Shown here in pieces: positions 1 to 9,735 of a stretch of DNA of 64,000 nucleotides (positions are counted from its first letter, which is position 1; each line of letters starts with the position of its first letter). The notes below the pieces were generated by a model, which made no database searches, was not told the origin of the DNA, and was given only the letters and a program-made list of their open reading frames with translations. This stretch comes from a bacterium (GTDB taxonomy: Bacteria; Patescibacteriota; Microgenomatia; UBA1406; GWC2-37-13): NCBI GenBank assembly GCA_021789995.1, contig JAJYIQ010000002.1, positions 62,001 through 126,000 of the forward strand. The letters are read 5' to 3'. Made by a program: the position numbers and the translations under genes.

Positions 1-1
1 A

Positions 2-94
2 CCCGAGCGGTCGGCAACGAAATCATTATTTGAACTGTGCGCGTTGATATTTCTCGAAGTCGGCGTCAGCCGGCTAAACGGTAACGGTAAATGA
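2..94 (+). CDS. possible 3' end of an upstream gene (partial, uncertain)
   Basis: An open frame enters from the left edge and stops at TGA 92-94 (30 residues, ending in VSRLNGNGK). I recognise no domain, and other frames are also open for shorter stretches. Its TGA overlaps an ATG (91-93) that opens a 21-codon frame ending at 156, which in turn overlaps the pyrF start. It may be the end of another pyrimidine gene, but that is only inference from position. Confidence 0.25.
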   Translation, partial: PERSATKSLFELCALIFLEVGVSRLNGNGK

Positions 95-145
95 AAATCA
101 AAATCGGCATTTTCGGTTTATCGTCAATAATATCCAATAACAGAT

Positions 146-946
146 ATGAGATTTAAAGACAAATTCGACAATATCGTTAAAAAAAACAATTCTCTTCTGT
201 GTATCGGTCTTGACCCGGAAATGGAAAAATTGCCCCGGTGTCTGACTGAATTAAAAAACTGCGTTTTTGATTTCAATAAGAATATTATCGATTTGACTCA
301 TGATTTGGTATGCGCTTATAAGCCCAACATCGCTTTTTATGAAGCAATGGGATTGACCGGTTTGGAACAGCTGAAAAAAACCATCGATTATTTACACGAA
401 AAATATCCGGAAATCCCGATCATCCTTGATGCCAAAAGAGGAGACATCGGTCATACGAGCGCCGCCTATGCCCGATATGTTTTCGATTACCTCAAAGCGG
501 ATGCGGTGACCCTCCATCCCTATCTGGGAAAAGACGCTTTGCAGCCGTTTCTTGACCGGAAAGACAAGGGCTGTATTATTTTATGCCGGACATCCAATCC
601 GGGAGCGGGCGAATTTCAGGATTTAAAATTCAGGAATGTACCGTTATACGAAATAATTGCCCGAAAAGTAGCCGCTAACTGGAACAAGAATAAAAACTGT
701 CTGTTGGTCGTTGGTGCGACTTACCCGCAAGAATTGGCAAAAGTCCGCCGGATTGCCGGTGACATGACTTTTTTAGTGCCCGGGATTGGGGCGCAGGGTG
801 GAGATATAAAAAAAACAGTGATAGCCGGTATGAATTCGAAAAAAGCCGGGATGATCATCAATTCATCACGGGCGATTATTTTTGCTGAAAATCCCCGCGA
901 GGAAACAAGAAAATTGCGGGATCAAATTAATAATTTTAGAAAATAA
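146..946 (+). CDS. pyrF: orotidine 5'-phosphate decarboxylase, type 2
   Basis: Last step of UMP synthesis: decarboxylates orotidine monophosphate in the cytoplasm. The protein is 266 aa, the usual length for the longer type-2 subfamily. The catalytic block LDAKRGDIGHT lies at residues 94-104, with D95, K97 and D100 giving the family D-x-K-x-x-D signature. CIGLDPE near the N-terminus and LVPGIGAQGG near residue 215 (phosphate-binding loop) also fit. The stop is immediately followed by pyrE, so the two last UMP-forming enzymes are cotranscribed. Confidence 0.96.
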   Translation: MRFKDKFDNIVKKNNSLLCIGLDPEMEKLPRCLTELKNCVFDFNKNIIDLTHDLVCAYKPNIAFYEAMGLTGLEQLKKTIDYLHEKYPEIPIILDAKRGDIGHTSAAYARYVFDYLKADAVTLHPYLGKDALQPFLDRKDKGCIILCRTSNPGAGEFQDLKFRNVPLYEIIARKVAANWNKNKNCLLVVGATYPQELAKVRRIAGDMTFLVPGIGAQGGDIKKTVIAGMNSKKAGMIINSSRAIIFAENPREETRKLRDQINNFRK

Positions 947-947
947 T

Positions 948-1592
948 ATGAAAAAGAAAAAAGATCCGGTGATATCGATATTAAAAAAAACCAGCGCCAT
1001 TATTACCGATGATCACATCGTGGGAACATCCGGCCGTCACATGAGTGTATATATCAATCCCGACCAGTTATTGCCGCATACAAAGGAATTGTCAAAACTG
1101 GGCAAATTATTTGCCGAAAAGTTCAAGAACAGAAAAATCGATGTTGTTGTCGGGCCGGCAATCGGCGGTATTGTTATTTCGCAATGGACCGCGCATCATT
1201 TATCCCGGATTAAGAAAAAAAACATTCTTGGTTTGTTTACCGAAAAAGATACGGATAAAAACCAAATATTCGAACGCGGCTTCGATAAATTAGTGAAAGA
1301 CAAAAATGTCCTGGTGGTCGAGGATATAACGACGACCGGCGGGTCTGTAAAAAAAGCGGCCGACAGCGTTAGAAAAGCCGGCGGTAATGTCGTCGCCGTC
1401 AGCGTCATTGTCAACCGTGACCCGAAAAAAGTCAATTCGCAAACGGTCGGTTATGATTTTTTACCGTTGACTGTTGTTGAAGCCTCATCTTATACGGAAT
1501 CGGATTGTCCGATGTGTCAAGAGAATAAACCGGTCAATCCGGATATCGGCCACGGCCGGGAATTTTTAGCGGCAAAAAAAAGGAAAAGGTAA
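948..1592 (+). CDS. pyrE: orotate phosphoribosyltransferase
   Basis: Transfers ribose-5-phosphate from PRPP to orotate, just before PyrF in the pathway. The PRPP-binding motif VLVVEDITTTGGSV is at residues 121-134, and VVVGPAIGGIV (67-77) forms the other active-site loop. I chose ATG 948, 1 nt after the pyrF stop, over an upstream in-frame ATG at 882 because the extra 22 residues overlap pyrF and match nothing in the family. The 214-aa product carries a C-terminal CPMC pair not needed for catalysis. The next gene converges from the minus strand, its stop abutting this one. Confidence 0.95.
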   Translation: MKKKKDPVISILKKTSAIITDDHIVGTSGRHMSVYINPDQLLPHTKELSKLGKLFAEKFKNRKIDVVVGPAIGGIVISQWTAHHLSRIKKKNILGLFTEKDTDKNQIFERGFDKLVKDKNVLVVEDITTTGGSVKKAADSVRKAGGNVVAVSVIVNRDPKKVNSQTVGYDFLPLTVVEASSYTESDCPMCQENKPVNPDIGHGREFLAAKKRKR

Positions 1593-3395
1593 TCATTGTA
1601 ACTCCTTGTAATCATATTTGGCAATAGATAAATAAGGGAGTAAATTCAGATAAAGATTAGGTTGAAAATAAATAAAGACCGACGGCCTGGAAGTATCGCT
1701 CCATTGGCGGGAGTTGGTCAAGCTTGTTTGGGCGATTAGATTACCATTGATCTTTAACCCCTGGTTGTTGGTACTGCCGGTATTAACCGTATCGGCAATA
1801 AAGAGACCGGTGGCATCCTGCAAGGGGACAGTATCGTCAAAGTCAATCTCGTGAGCGATAATGGCGACACTGCCGGTTGGGGCAAAATGGCCGCTGGAAT
1901 TACTGATAGTAATAACCGTTGATAACCCATCGGCGATTAAAACCACATTATGGCTGCCAAACTCCGTCCCGTCAATTGTTTTGTTACCCCCCGTCCAGAC
2001 ATAAATGCCATCAGCGGTAATTTGGGATAAGTTACTGATTGATTGATATGATTTTCGTGCTTTGACATAGCTTTCAAACTGGAGGGGGTGAAGATTGATT
2101 GCCGGTGAATAATTGTGGGAGATGTCGGCCCAGTCGTGGGGAGTGGAGTAGGGAGTGTTGATGGAGGAATTGACGTCTAATTTGAGAACGGTACCCCCTT
2201 CATTACCATTGGGAGCAGTCGAGACAATAAACGATTTTTGGGCTAAATCATCGCCGTCATACAAATTCATGCTGGCGGGAATGGTGACGGAACCGATATC
2301 GATATCGTTGTAGGAGGCGTTTCTTAACTTGATCCAATTGGGGTTAGTGAGAGATAGTGTCAGCGGTTGATTGGTGTTATTGGTTGGCGCCTGAATACCC
2401 GTAATGCCGCCGTAAACCGTTTGGGTATTATTGGGCAAAGAGCAGCTCGAGTTAGTCCACCCGACAAAAGTGTAGCCGGGGGAATTGGCGCCGGTTAGAG
2501 ACAAGGTAGTTGATGACGGCCAGCTGGTTGGTAAACAGTTGTTACTCCTAAATTGAGTGGTGCACGAATAAGTGTAGGCTTGAGAGTTATTGTTGACTCC
2601 GCAGGTGGTGGTGACGCAAGGGGGGCCGGGGTTAGCGGTAAAGGTGAAATTGGGATTGGTAAACTGGAAATAATTATTATTACTTGAGGCCTGGGTACAG
2701 CCGGTACCGGATTTTTGGTATAAAGGACCGCTAATTGTCGCTGGTGACGGATTGGTTGGTAACGGGCAGGACTGGCAGTATTCGGCCGAATAGGTGATGC
2801 CGTCAGCCGACACTTTAGCGCAGGTAGTGCGGCCGCCTGGATTATCGGGAATATTGCCGATTGTCTGCTGGGGGGAAATGGCCGGATTATATGTCTTGGT
2901 GGCATCGCTGACATCGGTTCCTTGCGTCATTTGGTTGAACTGGCCGTATTTGACGGCCAGGTAGCTGCCGCCGGCAAAAGTCCATGTCACCGGCGTATGC
3001 ATAAATGTCGGACTGCTAGGATTGCTGTCAAATGTACCGCAGACGGCGCTGGAGGGAGGTTGGGGAACCGACGTCAGGGTGTATGGCGTTTTGCACTGAT
3101 AAAAATTATCAAAATCATCATAGACATTGGCGGCAATATCGTGAGTACCGGCCGTATGGCTGGCATTACTGGTCGTCCAACTGAAATTGCCCTGCCAGTC
3201 ATTGCTATAAATATTAGTGTTCAAGCCCAAGCTTTCCCAGCTGTTATTATTATTGTTATAGGCATAAGTTTGCACGCTTTTGACAGCGATATTATCGGTG
3301 GCATGGACGGGTGATGGTGACATTGTTATTAACATTGGTGGGCGAGGCCGGACTGAAAGAAAGCGTGCAGGAGGGGTTAATCTGGTCACCAACAA
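1593..3395 (-). pseudogene. 3' part of a frameshifted large secreted protein
   Basis: Downstream portion of a gene whose 5' part is at 3292-4131. The open frame runs to 3395, but meaningful sequence starts near 3310 with VHATDNIAVKSVQ, which continues an Ig-like strand pattern begun in the other frame. The product is rich in Asn, Ser, Thr, Pro and Cys, with many short beta-prone segments and a C-terminal region that looks like a polymorphic surface or adhesin domain. I recognise no catalytic motif. Read with the upstream fragment it would be about 845 aa. It converges on pyrE with no gap. Confidence 0.6.
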
Positions 3396-4131
3396 AGAGG
3401 AGGCCGGGGGTACACATCTGACTCTGACAGGTGTAATTGTCTGACTGGTTAATCATGTATAGTTCATAACTGTAGTTGTCGTTAATCTGGCTGGGCAGCG
3501 GTTGCATGACATTCCAGCTTTGGGTACAGCTATTGGGGCTGTTGTCCGTGCAAGTATAAACGTACATATTGCCGAATCCTGTCTTACCGTTGGGCGCCGC
3601 CTCCCTAATTAATCCATAACCTGAGTTTGTTAGGGAACAGGAAATAGTGGTGCCAACAGGGCAAAAAGCAAGCGGATAATTAAATGTCCGCTCGACCAGA
3701 TTTTGGGATGAATCAACACCCACGGCCTCAACGACCGGATGGCCAAACTCGTTGCCACAGGTCCCCGGCGATATTTGAGCGTTAAAAAGCTGCCGTGTAA
3801 CATCATATTGGAAATTGGCACAGCTTAATGTCGCTGTGGTTCCCGGAACGGTGCATGGTCCGCAGCCGCCGTTACCGGACGTACAACACTGGCCTGAGGG
3901 ACAGGCTTGCTGGGCACAGTTGAAGAGGGGGGGAGGTGGATTTGTTTGTTGAGAGCAAGGATTTGTGGTGCAACCGCCGCAGGCGCCATTCTTGCAGCAA
4001 GAGCCGCAGGAGCAATCGGAATCACTAGAGCAAGTGTAGGCTGCCTGGGCCGGTCGAAAATAGGCGATCTTGAGAAAAAGAGCCAAGACAATAAAAATCC
4101 CCAAACTTAATTTTTTCGCATAATTCGCCAT
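3292..4131 (-). pseudogene. 5' part of a frameshifted Cys-rich secreted protein
   Basis: Starts with a signal peptide (Lys-rich start, hydrophobic core LGIFIVLALFL, then PAQA-AYTC at about residue 30). A Cys-rich stretch follows at about residues 32-95 (CSCGSCCKNGACGGC, CPSGQCCTSG), suggesting disulfide-rich repeats, then beta-rich sequence. The frame breaks at a GGG run at 3309-3311 (CCC on the coding strand): removing one base joins VTIT to VHATDNIAVKS. TATTAT at 4138-4143 lies 6 nt before ATG 4131, so it has its own leaderless-type promoter, although the preceding gene overlaps it by 25 nt. Confidence 0.65.
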
Positions 4132-4601
4132 AGATTAATAATACCAGAATTAGTACTGTTTTGCGACGCCAGCCATTCCAACAGATAGATGCGGCCCGGC
4201 TCCATGACATACAGCTTTTTTTCCACCGTATCAATTGGCAGGCTGCCGGGCTTTTGATTACGGGTATAGTATTGGGTACCGGTATCAGTTTTAAAATTAA
4301 GCGCGGTACCATTGGCTGTTAACGCTTTAAAGTTATTTTCATTCATAACTGTCTGGATAGCCGCCTGAACGGAAAAAATGACGCCAAAAGTATTATTGTG
4401 GCGTTGGTCAACATCGGTTTTAAGCCATGAATCATCGATCGGTTGGGTAGGAATGGCAGGAAGAGTGGGAGTGGGCAAGTTTTTTGCCGCGAGTGAAACA
4501 GCTTGTTTTTGGGTTTGCTTTGGCAATGTTAACCAAAAAGCTATTTCGCCACCAAGAATGATAAATAGCAAGATTAAAATAACCGTAAGAATTTTATTCA
4601 C
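4107..4601 (-). CDS. single-pass membrane protein, unknown
   Basis: I do not recognise this family. A hydrophobic N-terminus (NKILTVILILLFIILGG) anchors a Pro/Thr linker and an extracytoplasmic domain of about 115 residues. I place the start at GTG 4601, not TTG 4637. TTGACA (4637-4632), a 17-nt spacer and CATACT (4614-4609) form a good promoter 7 nt before that GTG, and the TTG lies inside the -35 box. The product is 164 aa. Its 3' end overlaps the start of the Cys-rich secreted protein by 25 nt, so the two probably act together at the cell surface. Confidence 0.65.
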   Translation of the reverse strand: MNKILTVILILLFIILGGEIAFWLTLPKQTQKQAVSLAAKNLPTPTLPAIPTQPIDDSWLKTDVDQRHNNTFGVIFSVQAAIQTVMNENNFKALTANGTALNFKTDTGTQYYTRNQKPGSLPIDTVEKKLYVMEPGRIYLLEWLASQNSTNSGIINLWRIMRKN

Positions 4602-4608
4602 TATTTTT

Positions 4609-4637
4609 AGTATGAGGATTGCTTGCGGTTTTGTCAA
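4609..4637 (-). promoter_or_regulatory. sigma-70 type promoter, leaderless geometry
   Basis: Coding-strand TTGACA (4637-4632), 17 nt, CATACT (4614-4609), then 7 nt to GTG 4601. This is one of few promoters in the window with a consensus -35. Confidence 0.6.
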
Positions 4638-4658
4638 GTAAGAAGGTTGGGAAAAAGA

Positions 4659-5756
4659 CTAATTCGGGAATCTCTTTCTCGCGTCGTCAATGTTTAAATC
4701 AAACCATCCTTTTAAACCAGCATATTCCGCTTCTTTTGGGTTGACATGTTGGTTTAGCCAAACCATCTTGGTTTTATAGCTTTGCTCCTCAACTTTTAAT
4801 GGTGTGGCTTTTGATCCCAAAGAACTCGTCGCTCTTGTATTATCTATTTCACCTAACAGTCTTCCTATCGCTTCAATTCTCATATCCATACCGTGATTAA
4901 ATGCTGCAGGAGTAATATCTATCGCCACGATAGCTCCATTAACAGAATGATTTGGTACCAACAATACCCCTTCCGTATAACTTCCCCAATCTGGATGCGC
5001 AGTACCAGTTATGATAGTCTTTACTTTCAGGGCCGCCATCGAATAAATACTGCCGGCGGCAGCGCTTTTGATGTAATCCGGGTCATGCTTATTGATCCAA
5101 TCAGCCGCTTGGACAAAATATTGCGGTACATCCGGCCGAAGCGCCCGTGGGCCTTTGGCGACGCAAAACATTGCCGGATTACCTTGGGCATCGGGTAAAG
5201 TGACGATCCAGCCGGATTTTTCCAACTGCTGGTAATAATCGGGAGCGTTTTTGTCAATTTGATTATCCGGGTCAATCCCCAATACCGGCGCAAATCTGAC
5301 GACAACAGTGTTAAATTCCTGTCTGGCTTGAGCGGCAGCATCCGGTGTTGCCGCTGCTTCTTTAGTAGCCGCCGCTGTCGGGTTAACCGTTTCCGTGACA
5401 GTTGCTGACGGAACGGCAAAGGGTGTTCCCGAGAGAGGTAATGGAGTGCCAACCGTCGGAGTAATAACCGGGACAGTGGTGGTAATCGTTTCCGTTGCTT
5501 TTGATGGGGGGAGAGGAGATACTTCCACGGTTATGGTAGGAGAGGCAGGAATAATTGATGGGGCATGAGCCGGAGTCATCGGGATAATGGCGGTTGCCGT
5601 ATCGGTCGCTATCGGGGTTACCCCTTCCGGTGGTTTGGCCATTGCCGGATTATTACTGCAGGCGGATAAAACACCGATAGTTAACGGGGTTAAGGCAAGA
5701 GCAGCCTTAGACAGGGGGATTCCTTTTTGTCTTTCCGGATTAATACCTGTAGGCAT
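4659..5756 (-). CDS. putative lipoprotein, unknown C-terminal domain
   Basis: The N-terminus has a basic/hydrophobic signal ending in a lipobox-like LSAC at about residues 30-33, fitting lipid attachment by the Lgt encoded at 13756. A Pro/Thr/Val-rich linker spans roughly residues 38-135 and would span the wall. A globular domain of about 220 residues follows (FAPVLGIDPDNQ, GLKGWFDLNIDDARKRF) that I cannot assign. TATAAT (5765-5770 on the complement) is 8 nt from ATG 5756. The gene is divergent from pepA. Confidence 0.7.
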   Translation of the reverse strand: MPTGINPERQKGIPLSKAALALTPLTIGVLSACSNNPAMAKPPEGVTPIATDTATAIIPMTPAHAPSIIPASPTITVEVSPLPPSKATETITTTVPVITPTVGTPLPLSGTPFAVPSATVTETVNPTAAATKEAAATPDAAAQARQEFNTVVVRFAPVLGIDPDNQIDKNAPDYYQQLEKSGWIVTLPDAQGNPAMFCVAKGPRALRPDVPQYFVQAADWINKHDPDYIKSAAAGSIYSMAALKVKTIITGTAHPDWGSYTEGVLLVPNHSVNGAIVAIDITPAAFNHGMDMRIEAIGRLLGEIDNTRATSSLGSKATPLKVEEQSYKTKMVWLNQHVNPKEAEYAGLKGWFDLNIDDARKRFPN

Positions 5757-5845
5757 ATGAGAATATTATAGGATAGGGAAACAGGGATGTCAAGGGAAAG
5801 ATGGAGTGATTTGCAATTTTTATAACCGTTTTGGGAAAAGATGTA

Positions 5846-5851
5846 TATAAT
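5846..5851 (+). promoter_or_regulatory. -10 box of pepA
   Basis: TATAAT touches ATG 5852 and lies 6 nt before ATG 5858. Transcription would start at about 5858, which favours that codon as a leaderless start. Confidence 0.55.
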
Positions 5852-5857
5852 ATGCAT

Positions 5858-7360
5858 ATGACTGGTAGAATAAACATTCAAAAACTTGGCTTTCCCGCTC
5901 GGGGAGAAACATTTATTCATATTGCTTTTGAAGGAACAGACCACGGTTTGTCACTGCCTTTCGATGAAAAAACCAATCAAAGAATTTCTGCCAAACTGAA
6001 ACAGCGGGAATTTTCCGGCAAGGAGGGGGAGCTGGTCAGCGTTGACGTCGATACTCCTTATAAAACCGCCGTTGTCGTTGGCGCCGGAAAGGAAAAAGAA
6101 TTCAATTTGATTAAATGGCGTAATCTTTTAGCCGATACCTTCCGTTACTGCCGCGCCCACAAACTGACGAGCGTTACTGTTTCTTATTTCGATATTTTGG
6201 GAAAGAATTATTTTGCCGTCGGTCAGAATTTGGCGGTTGCTTTGTATCTTGCTAATTACGACTTCGATTTTTACAAAAGCGAAGAAGCGAAAAAAAAGTC
6301 CAAAAGAATTATAAATTTGGCCTTTAGTGGTGGACCGCTTTTAACCTCGCAGGTTAAAGTGGTGCAAGAGGGGATAGAGTATGGAAAATTGTTGGCGGAG
6401 GGGATTTACCTGACTCGTGATCTCGTTAACCAACCGGCGTCGCATGTCCATCCGGATACGCTCGAAGAACAGGCCATCACAATCGCCAAGGAATCAAAAG
6501 GGAAGATTAAAGTGGAAGTCCTGGATGAAAACGAATGCCGGAAACTCGGAATGGGCGCGTATTTGGGTGTCGCCCAGGGGAGCGAACAGCCGCCGAAATT
6601 TATCGTTCTTCATTATGCAGGAGTCGGTAAAAAAATTTGCCTCATCGGCAAATCCATCACGTTTGATTCGGGAGGATTGTCGCTGAAGCCGCCCGAGCAT
6701 ATGGAAACAATGAAAATGGATATGGCAGGAGGAGCTACTGTACTCGGAATTTTTAAAATATTATCCCGTTATGACGTGCCGGCTGAGGTTTATGGCATTT
6801 TACCGGCTTGCGAGAATATGCCTTCCGGCCACGCGATGAAGCCGGGTGATATCGTCACTGCTTTAAATGGCAAATCAATCGAAGTCCTCAATACCGATGC
6901 CGAAGGCCGGCTGACGCTGGCCGATACCTTGTCTTACGCGGAGAAATATCTCAAGCCCGAGATGATGATCGACTTGGCGACATTGACCGGCGCCTGTATC
7001 GTCGCTTTGGGCAAGAATATCACCGGTATGTTTGGCAACGACCAAAAAACGCTTGATAGTTTGGAAAAAGCAGCCAATACGGAGGGGGAAGATCTCTGGC
7101 CACTGCCTTTATATAAATATTACGCCAAAAGCCTGAAAAGTCCGGTCGCCGATCTCAAAAATATCGGCGGCGGCAAATACAGCGGGGGAGCGATCACCGC
7201 CGCTTTATTCCTGTCCGATTTCGTCGACAAGACGAAATGGATCCACCTCGATATCGCCGGCCCGGCTTTTAACGAAAACGAGCCGTACGGCGTCGTTAAC
7301 CACGGTGGCACCGGATGGGGAGTATTGATGATCCTTAGTTTTTTATCGCGCCTTAAATAA
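5858..7360 (+). CDS. pepA: leucyl aminopeptidase (M17 family)
   Basis: Cytosolic metallo-exopeptidase removing N-terminal residues from peptides. The M17 signature NTDAEGRL is present, together with the metal-binding GKSITFDSGGLSLKP and MKMDMAGGA blocks and the C-terminal HLDIAGPA. At 500 aa it has the normal two-domain length. Of the three possible starts (TTG 5831, ATG 5852, ATG 5858) the last fits the promoter spacing seen across the window. The unknown gene at 7378 follows after 17 nt on the same strand. Confidence 0.95.
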   Translation: MTGRINIQKLGFPARGETFIHIAFEGTDHGLSLPFDEKTNQRISAKLKQREFSGKEGELVSVDVDTPYKTAVVVGAGKEKEFNLIKWRNLLADTFRYCRAHKLTSVTVSYFDILGKNYFAVGQNLAVALYLANYDFDFYKSEEAKKKSKRIINLAFSGGPLLTSQVKVVQEGIEYGKLLAEGIYLTRDLVNQPASHVHPDTLEEQAITIAKESKGKIKVEVLDENECRKLGMGAYLGVAQGSEQPPKFIVLHYAGVGKKICLIGKSITFDSGGLSLKPPEHMETMKMDMAGGATVLGIFKILSRYDVPAEVYGILPACENMPSGHAMKPGDIVTALNGKSIEVLNTDAEGRLTLADTLSYAEKYLKPEMMIDLATLTGACIVALGKNITGMFGNDQKTLDSLEKAANTEGEDLWPLPLYKYYAKSLKSPVADLKNIGGGKYSGGAITAALFLSDFVDKTKWIHLDIAGPAFNENEPYGVVNHGGTGWGVLMILSFLSRLK

Positions 7361-7377
7361 AAAAGTGACGATAGATT

Positions 7378-8751
7378 ATGGAGCAAAAAATATTAAAAAG
7401 CGCACGGGACAATAATAAACTGGCGATAATTCGGGTACGATTATCACGAAATACCGGGCGAATTTTTGAAGGAAGGTTGCCACAACCGGAATGGGCGGAG
7501 AAAAATTTGGGTGAAACATACGACAAGACAGTCTTAGCTTCAAAAGGAGTAGAACAACTTGGCAAGAATAAAAACTCCGTTTATACGGTACTGGGTGGAT
7601 GGTGCGCAATCAGAACAAAATGCCTTCGAGAAATCGGTGAGGGTATTTTAACCGATCCGGTAACAGGAAAGAAGAAGCAAATCAAAACAGTCAGCCAGGT
7701 TGCCCAATGGATACAAAATGCCGTATCTCTGGATCAGATAGTGGAAACGATCGGAATCTATAACGGGACAAATTATGTAGCGATTTCCGAAGAAAAATTA
7801 TGGACAAAAAAAGTAATTAATACACTGGAATTGTATTTTAACCGGGAATTGACCGATAACGAAAAACAGAATATTTTTATCGTGATAAAAACCGCCGAGG
7901 AAATCAGGTATAAAATAACAAAAAAATATATTGAATATGTATCAGGACATGGAATTTCCTTGACTAGAGTATTTGATTCCGATATATATGACGACTTAAT
8001 CCAAGGAAGAAATATTTTATTTGAAAAAGTCGGTATATCAATCAATGATCTTGTTGAACCGATGATTTTGCGGATCTTGAAGCGATCGGATTCGGAGCTG
8101 CAGGTTGGGACGAAAACCCGTAACGACTTGTTAAATTATATCGATAATTCCACATTAGTTTGGTACATGTATACCGGTGACTATTTGGAACTTCTCAAAA
8201 AGAAAAATTACGTTAATACTCCAAATGGAATTATCATCGAACCCTGGTCGCATGCAGTAAGTAATGAATCTGAAGCAAAATTCAATACTCTTATTTTTAC
8301 CGGTAAGAATAGTTATCTGCATCCCGGAGGAGTCAACGAAAATCTTGCCTATATCGCCATTGATGAAGCAAGTAACTACAACTGGAAAAGTTATAAGAGT
8401 CAGTTGTCAATTGCGGAGATACCCAATATACAAAACTACAAAATATTTTTTGAAAAAAATACCTATACAAATACTTTTAGTAATCTTGAATTGGCAAAGA
8501 ACCTGCCCTTTATGTACGGAGTCAATTTTTTACCGTATGGGAAATGCAGGAAGTTATTATTGGAAATAATCAGCGTTAACGACGAATATCGGTTGAAGCT
8601 TAAAGAAAATAAGAATAAATATAATGATTACAATAATGGCAGAAAGAATAAAATCCAGCAACTAAAAAAAACCTATTCAGCTAAAATGGTTAAGTTGTCG
8701 AAACAGATAGATTTAGAAATTCGAAAAATGATAAATTCTATTTTCAGCTAA
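7378..8751 (+). CDS. hypothetical protein (457 aa)
   Basis: Not recognised. No signal peptide or membrane segment is visible. The N-terminus (KLAIIRVRLSRNTGRIFEGRLP) and a middle part rich in I, N and K look like a soluble cytoplasmic protein. The last 60 residues are very basic and probably helical or coiled (KLKENKNKYNDYNNGRKNK). It follows pepA closely and overlaps the convergent TrmB-type regulator by 8 nt. The A/T-rich codons differ from the GC-richer pepA and suggest later acquisition, but this is a visual impression. Confidence 0.6.
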   Translation: MEQKILKSARDNNKLAIIRVRLSRNTGRIFEGRLPQPEWAEKNLGETYDKTVLASKGVEQLGKNKNSVYTVLGGWCAIRTKCLREIGEGILTDPVTGKKKQIKTVSQVAQWIQNAVSLDQIVETIGIYNGTNYVAISEEKLWTKKVINTLELYFNRELTDNEKQNIFIVIKTAEEIRYKITKKYIEYVSGHGISLTRVFDSDIYDDLIQGRNILFEKVGISINDLVEPMILRILKRSDSELQVGTKTRNDLLNYIDNSTLVWYMYTGDYLELLKKKNYVNTPNGIIIEPWSHAVSNESEAKFNTLIFTGKNSYLHPGGVNENLAYIAIDEASNYNWKSYKSQLSIAEIPNIQNYKIFFEKNTYTNTFSNLELAKNLPFMYGVNFLPYGKCRKLLLEIISVNDEYRLKLKENKNKYNDYNNGRKNKIQQLKKTYSAKMVKLSKQIDLEIRKMINSIFS

Positions 8752-9499
8752 TTAATTTCCACATTGCTTGATGCAACGACCGCATACTTAAAAACAGGAA
8801 TTGGGAAGAAATAATCAGGCCGATTGTATTATCAACCTCAAGCTGGTTAATGGCTACTTTGTTATTGTAAATTAAAATATCAAAGCCGGAAAAAAACTTG
8901 GAATTCTTGATTAATTTACAGTAATAGTGCTTATGGCCTTTGGCAATCCGGCGCGCAAGCGGTGAGTCCATGGCAATATCCCATACTCGGCGTTTAGGAT
9001 TGTTATTGAAAGCATCCCAAAACATATTTTCGGTATTAGGGAATACATCGTAGTATTTGTCCAAATTGATGAATGAATGCACCTCACTGGCTTTTACCAT
9101 TTCTTCGTAAATAGATTGGACTCCTTTTTTTCCTTCATAATATTTTATGACAACATCTTCCAGCGACTTTGAATCAGATGAATTTTGTTGAATGACCTGT
9201 AAAACATCATTGAATTTATTTTTCAGTCGGTTAACCTGCTCGACTTTTTTTTCGATTAAATATTCAAGTCTTTCGGGTGGTTCGGCGATAATTTGTCTCC
9301 GAGCACCATGAATTGTTTGGGCGACCAAACCCTTTTCGATAAGATTGTTTATGTTAAAGTGTGTAGTAATTCTTTTTATACTGGTATGTTCCGATAACTC
9401 CATTACTGTAGTTGGTCCGGTTTCCAATAAACCTTGATAGAGAACAGCCTCAATTTCCGACAATCCAAGCTCCTCCAGATAATCGGTAATTTTTTTCAT
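8744..9499 (-). CDS. TrmB-family transcriptional regulator
   Basis: DNA-binding regulator with an N-terminal winged helix (about residues 1-75: LEELGLSEIEAVLYQGLLETGPTTVMELSEHTSIKR... typical of TrmB HTH), a coiled segment at about 85-115 and a C-terminal effector domain of about 135 residues. TrmB proteins usually sense sugars, but no transporter is adjacent, so the ligand is unknown. TATAAT (9520-9525, complement) is 20 nt from ATG 9499 and the palindrome TATACAGTATA (9522-9532) overlaps it, which could be an autoregulatory operator. Confidence 0.8.
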   Translation of the reverse strand: MKKITDYLEELGLSEIEAVLYQGLLETGPTTVMELSEHTSIKRITTHFNINNLIEKGLVAQTIHGARRQIIAEPPERLEYLIEKKVEQVNRLKNKFNDVLQVIQQNSSDSKSLEDVVIKYYEGKKGVQSIYEEMVKASEVHSFINLDKYYDVFPNTENMFWDAFNNNPKRRVWDIAMDSPLARRIAKGHKHYYCKLIKNSKFFSGFDILIYNNKVAINQLEVDNTIGLIISSQFLFLSMRSLHQAMWKLIS

Positions 9500-9735
9500 A
9501 TTGACATTAATTAAAATATATTATACAGTATATGTTATCTTAATATAACTGTTAATAATATATGACATAATTTATATTTAATATAGATTTATATTATAAT
9601 ATATATAAACGATATTAATCTAATATGTTGTTGTTAATTAACATGTTGTTAAAATCAAACAACAATTCAGCTTGACATTTATTGATTGATGTTATTAAAT
9701 ATAACTTAGGTAATTGTAATTTGCCGATATTGCCT
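9500..9735. promoter_or_regulatory. very AT-rich divergent control region
   Basis: Lies between the TrmB-type gene and the CBS-domain gene. It holds the palindrome TATACAGTATA (9522-9532), a second AT-rich dyad around 9590-9608 and TTGTTAATTAAC (9630-9641). TTGACA at 9672-9677 is a possible -35 for the CBS gene. Operator function is inferred only. Confidence 0.4.

Noticed and set aside
2495-2914. Overlapping minus-strand frame inside the secreted-protein gene
   Set aside because: Low-complexity Pro/Ser/Ile reading in a shifted frame with no start signal; a shadow of the real gene.
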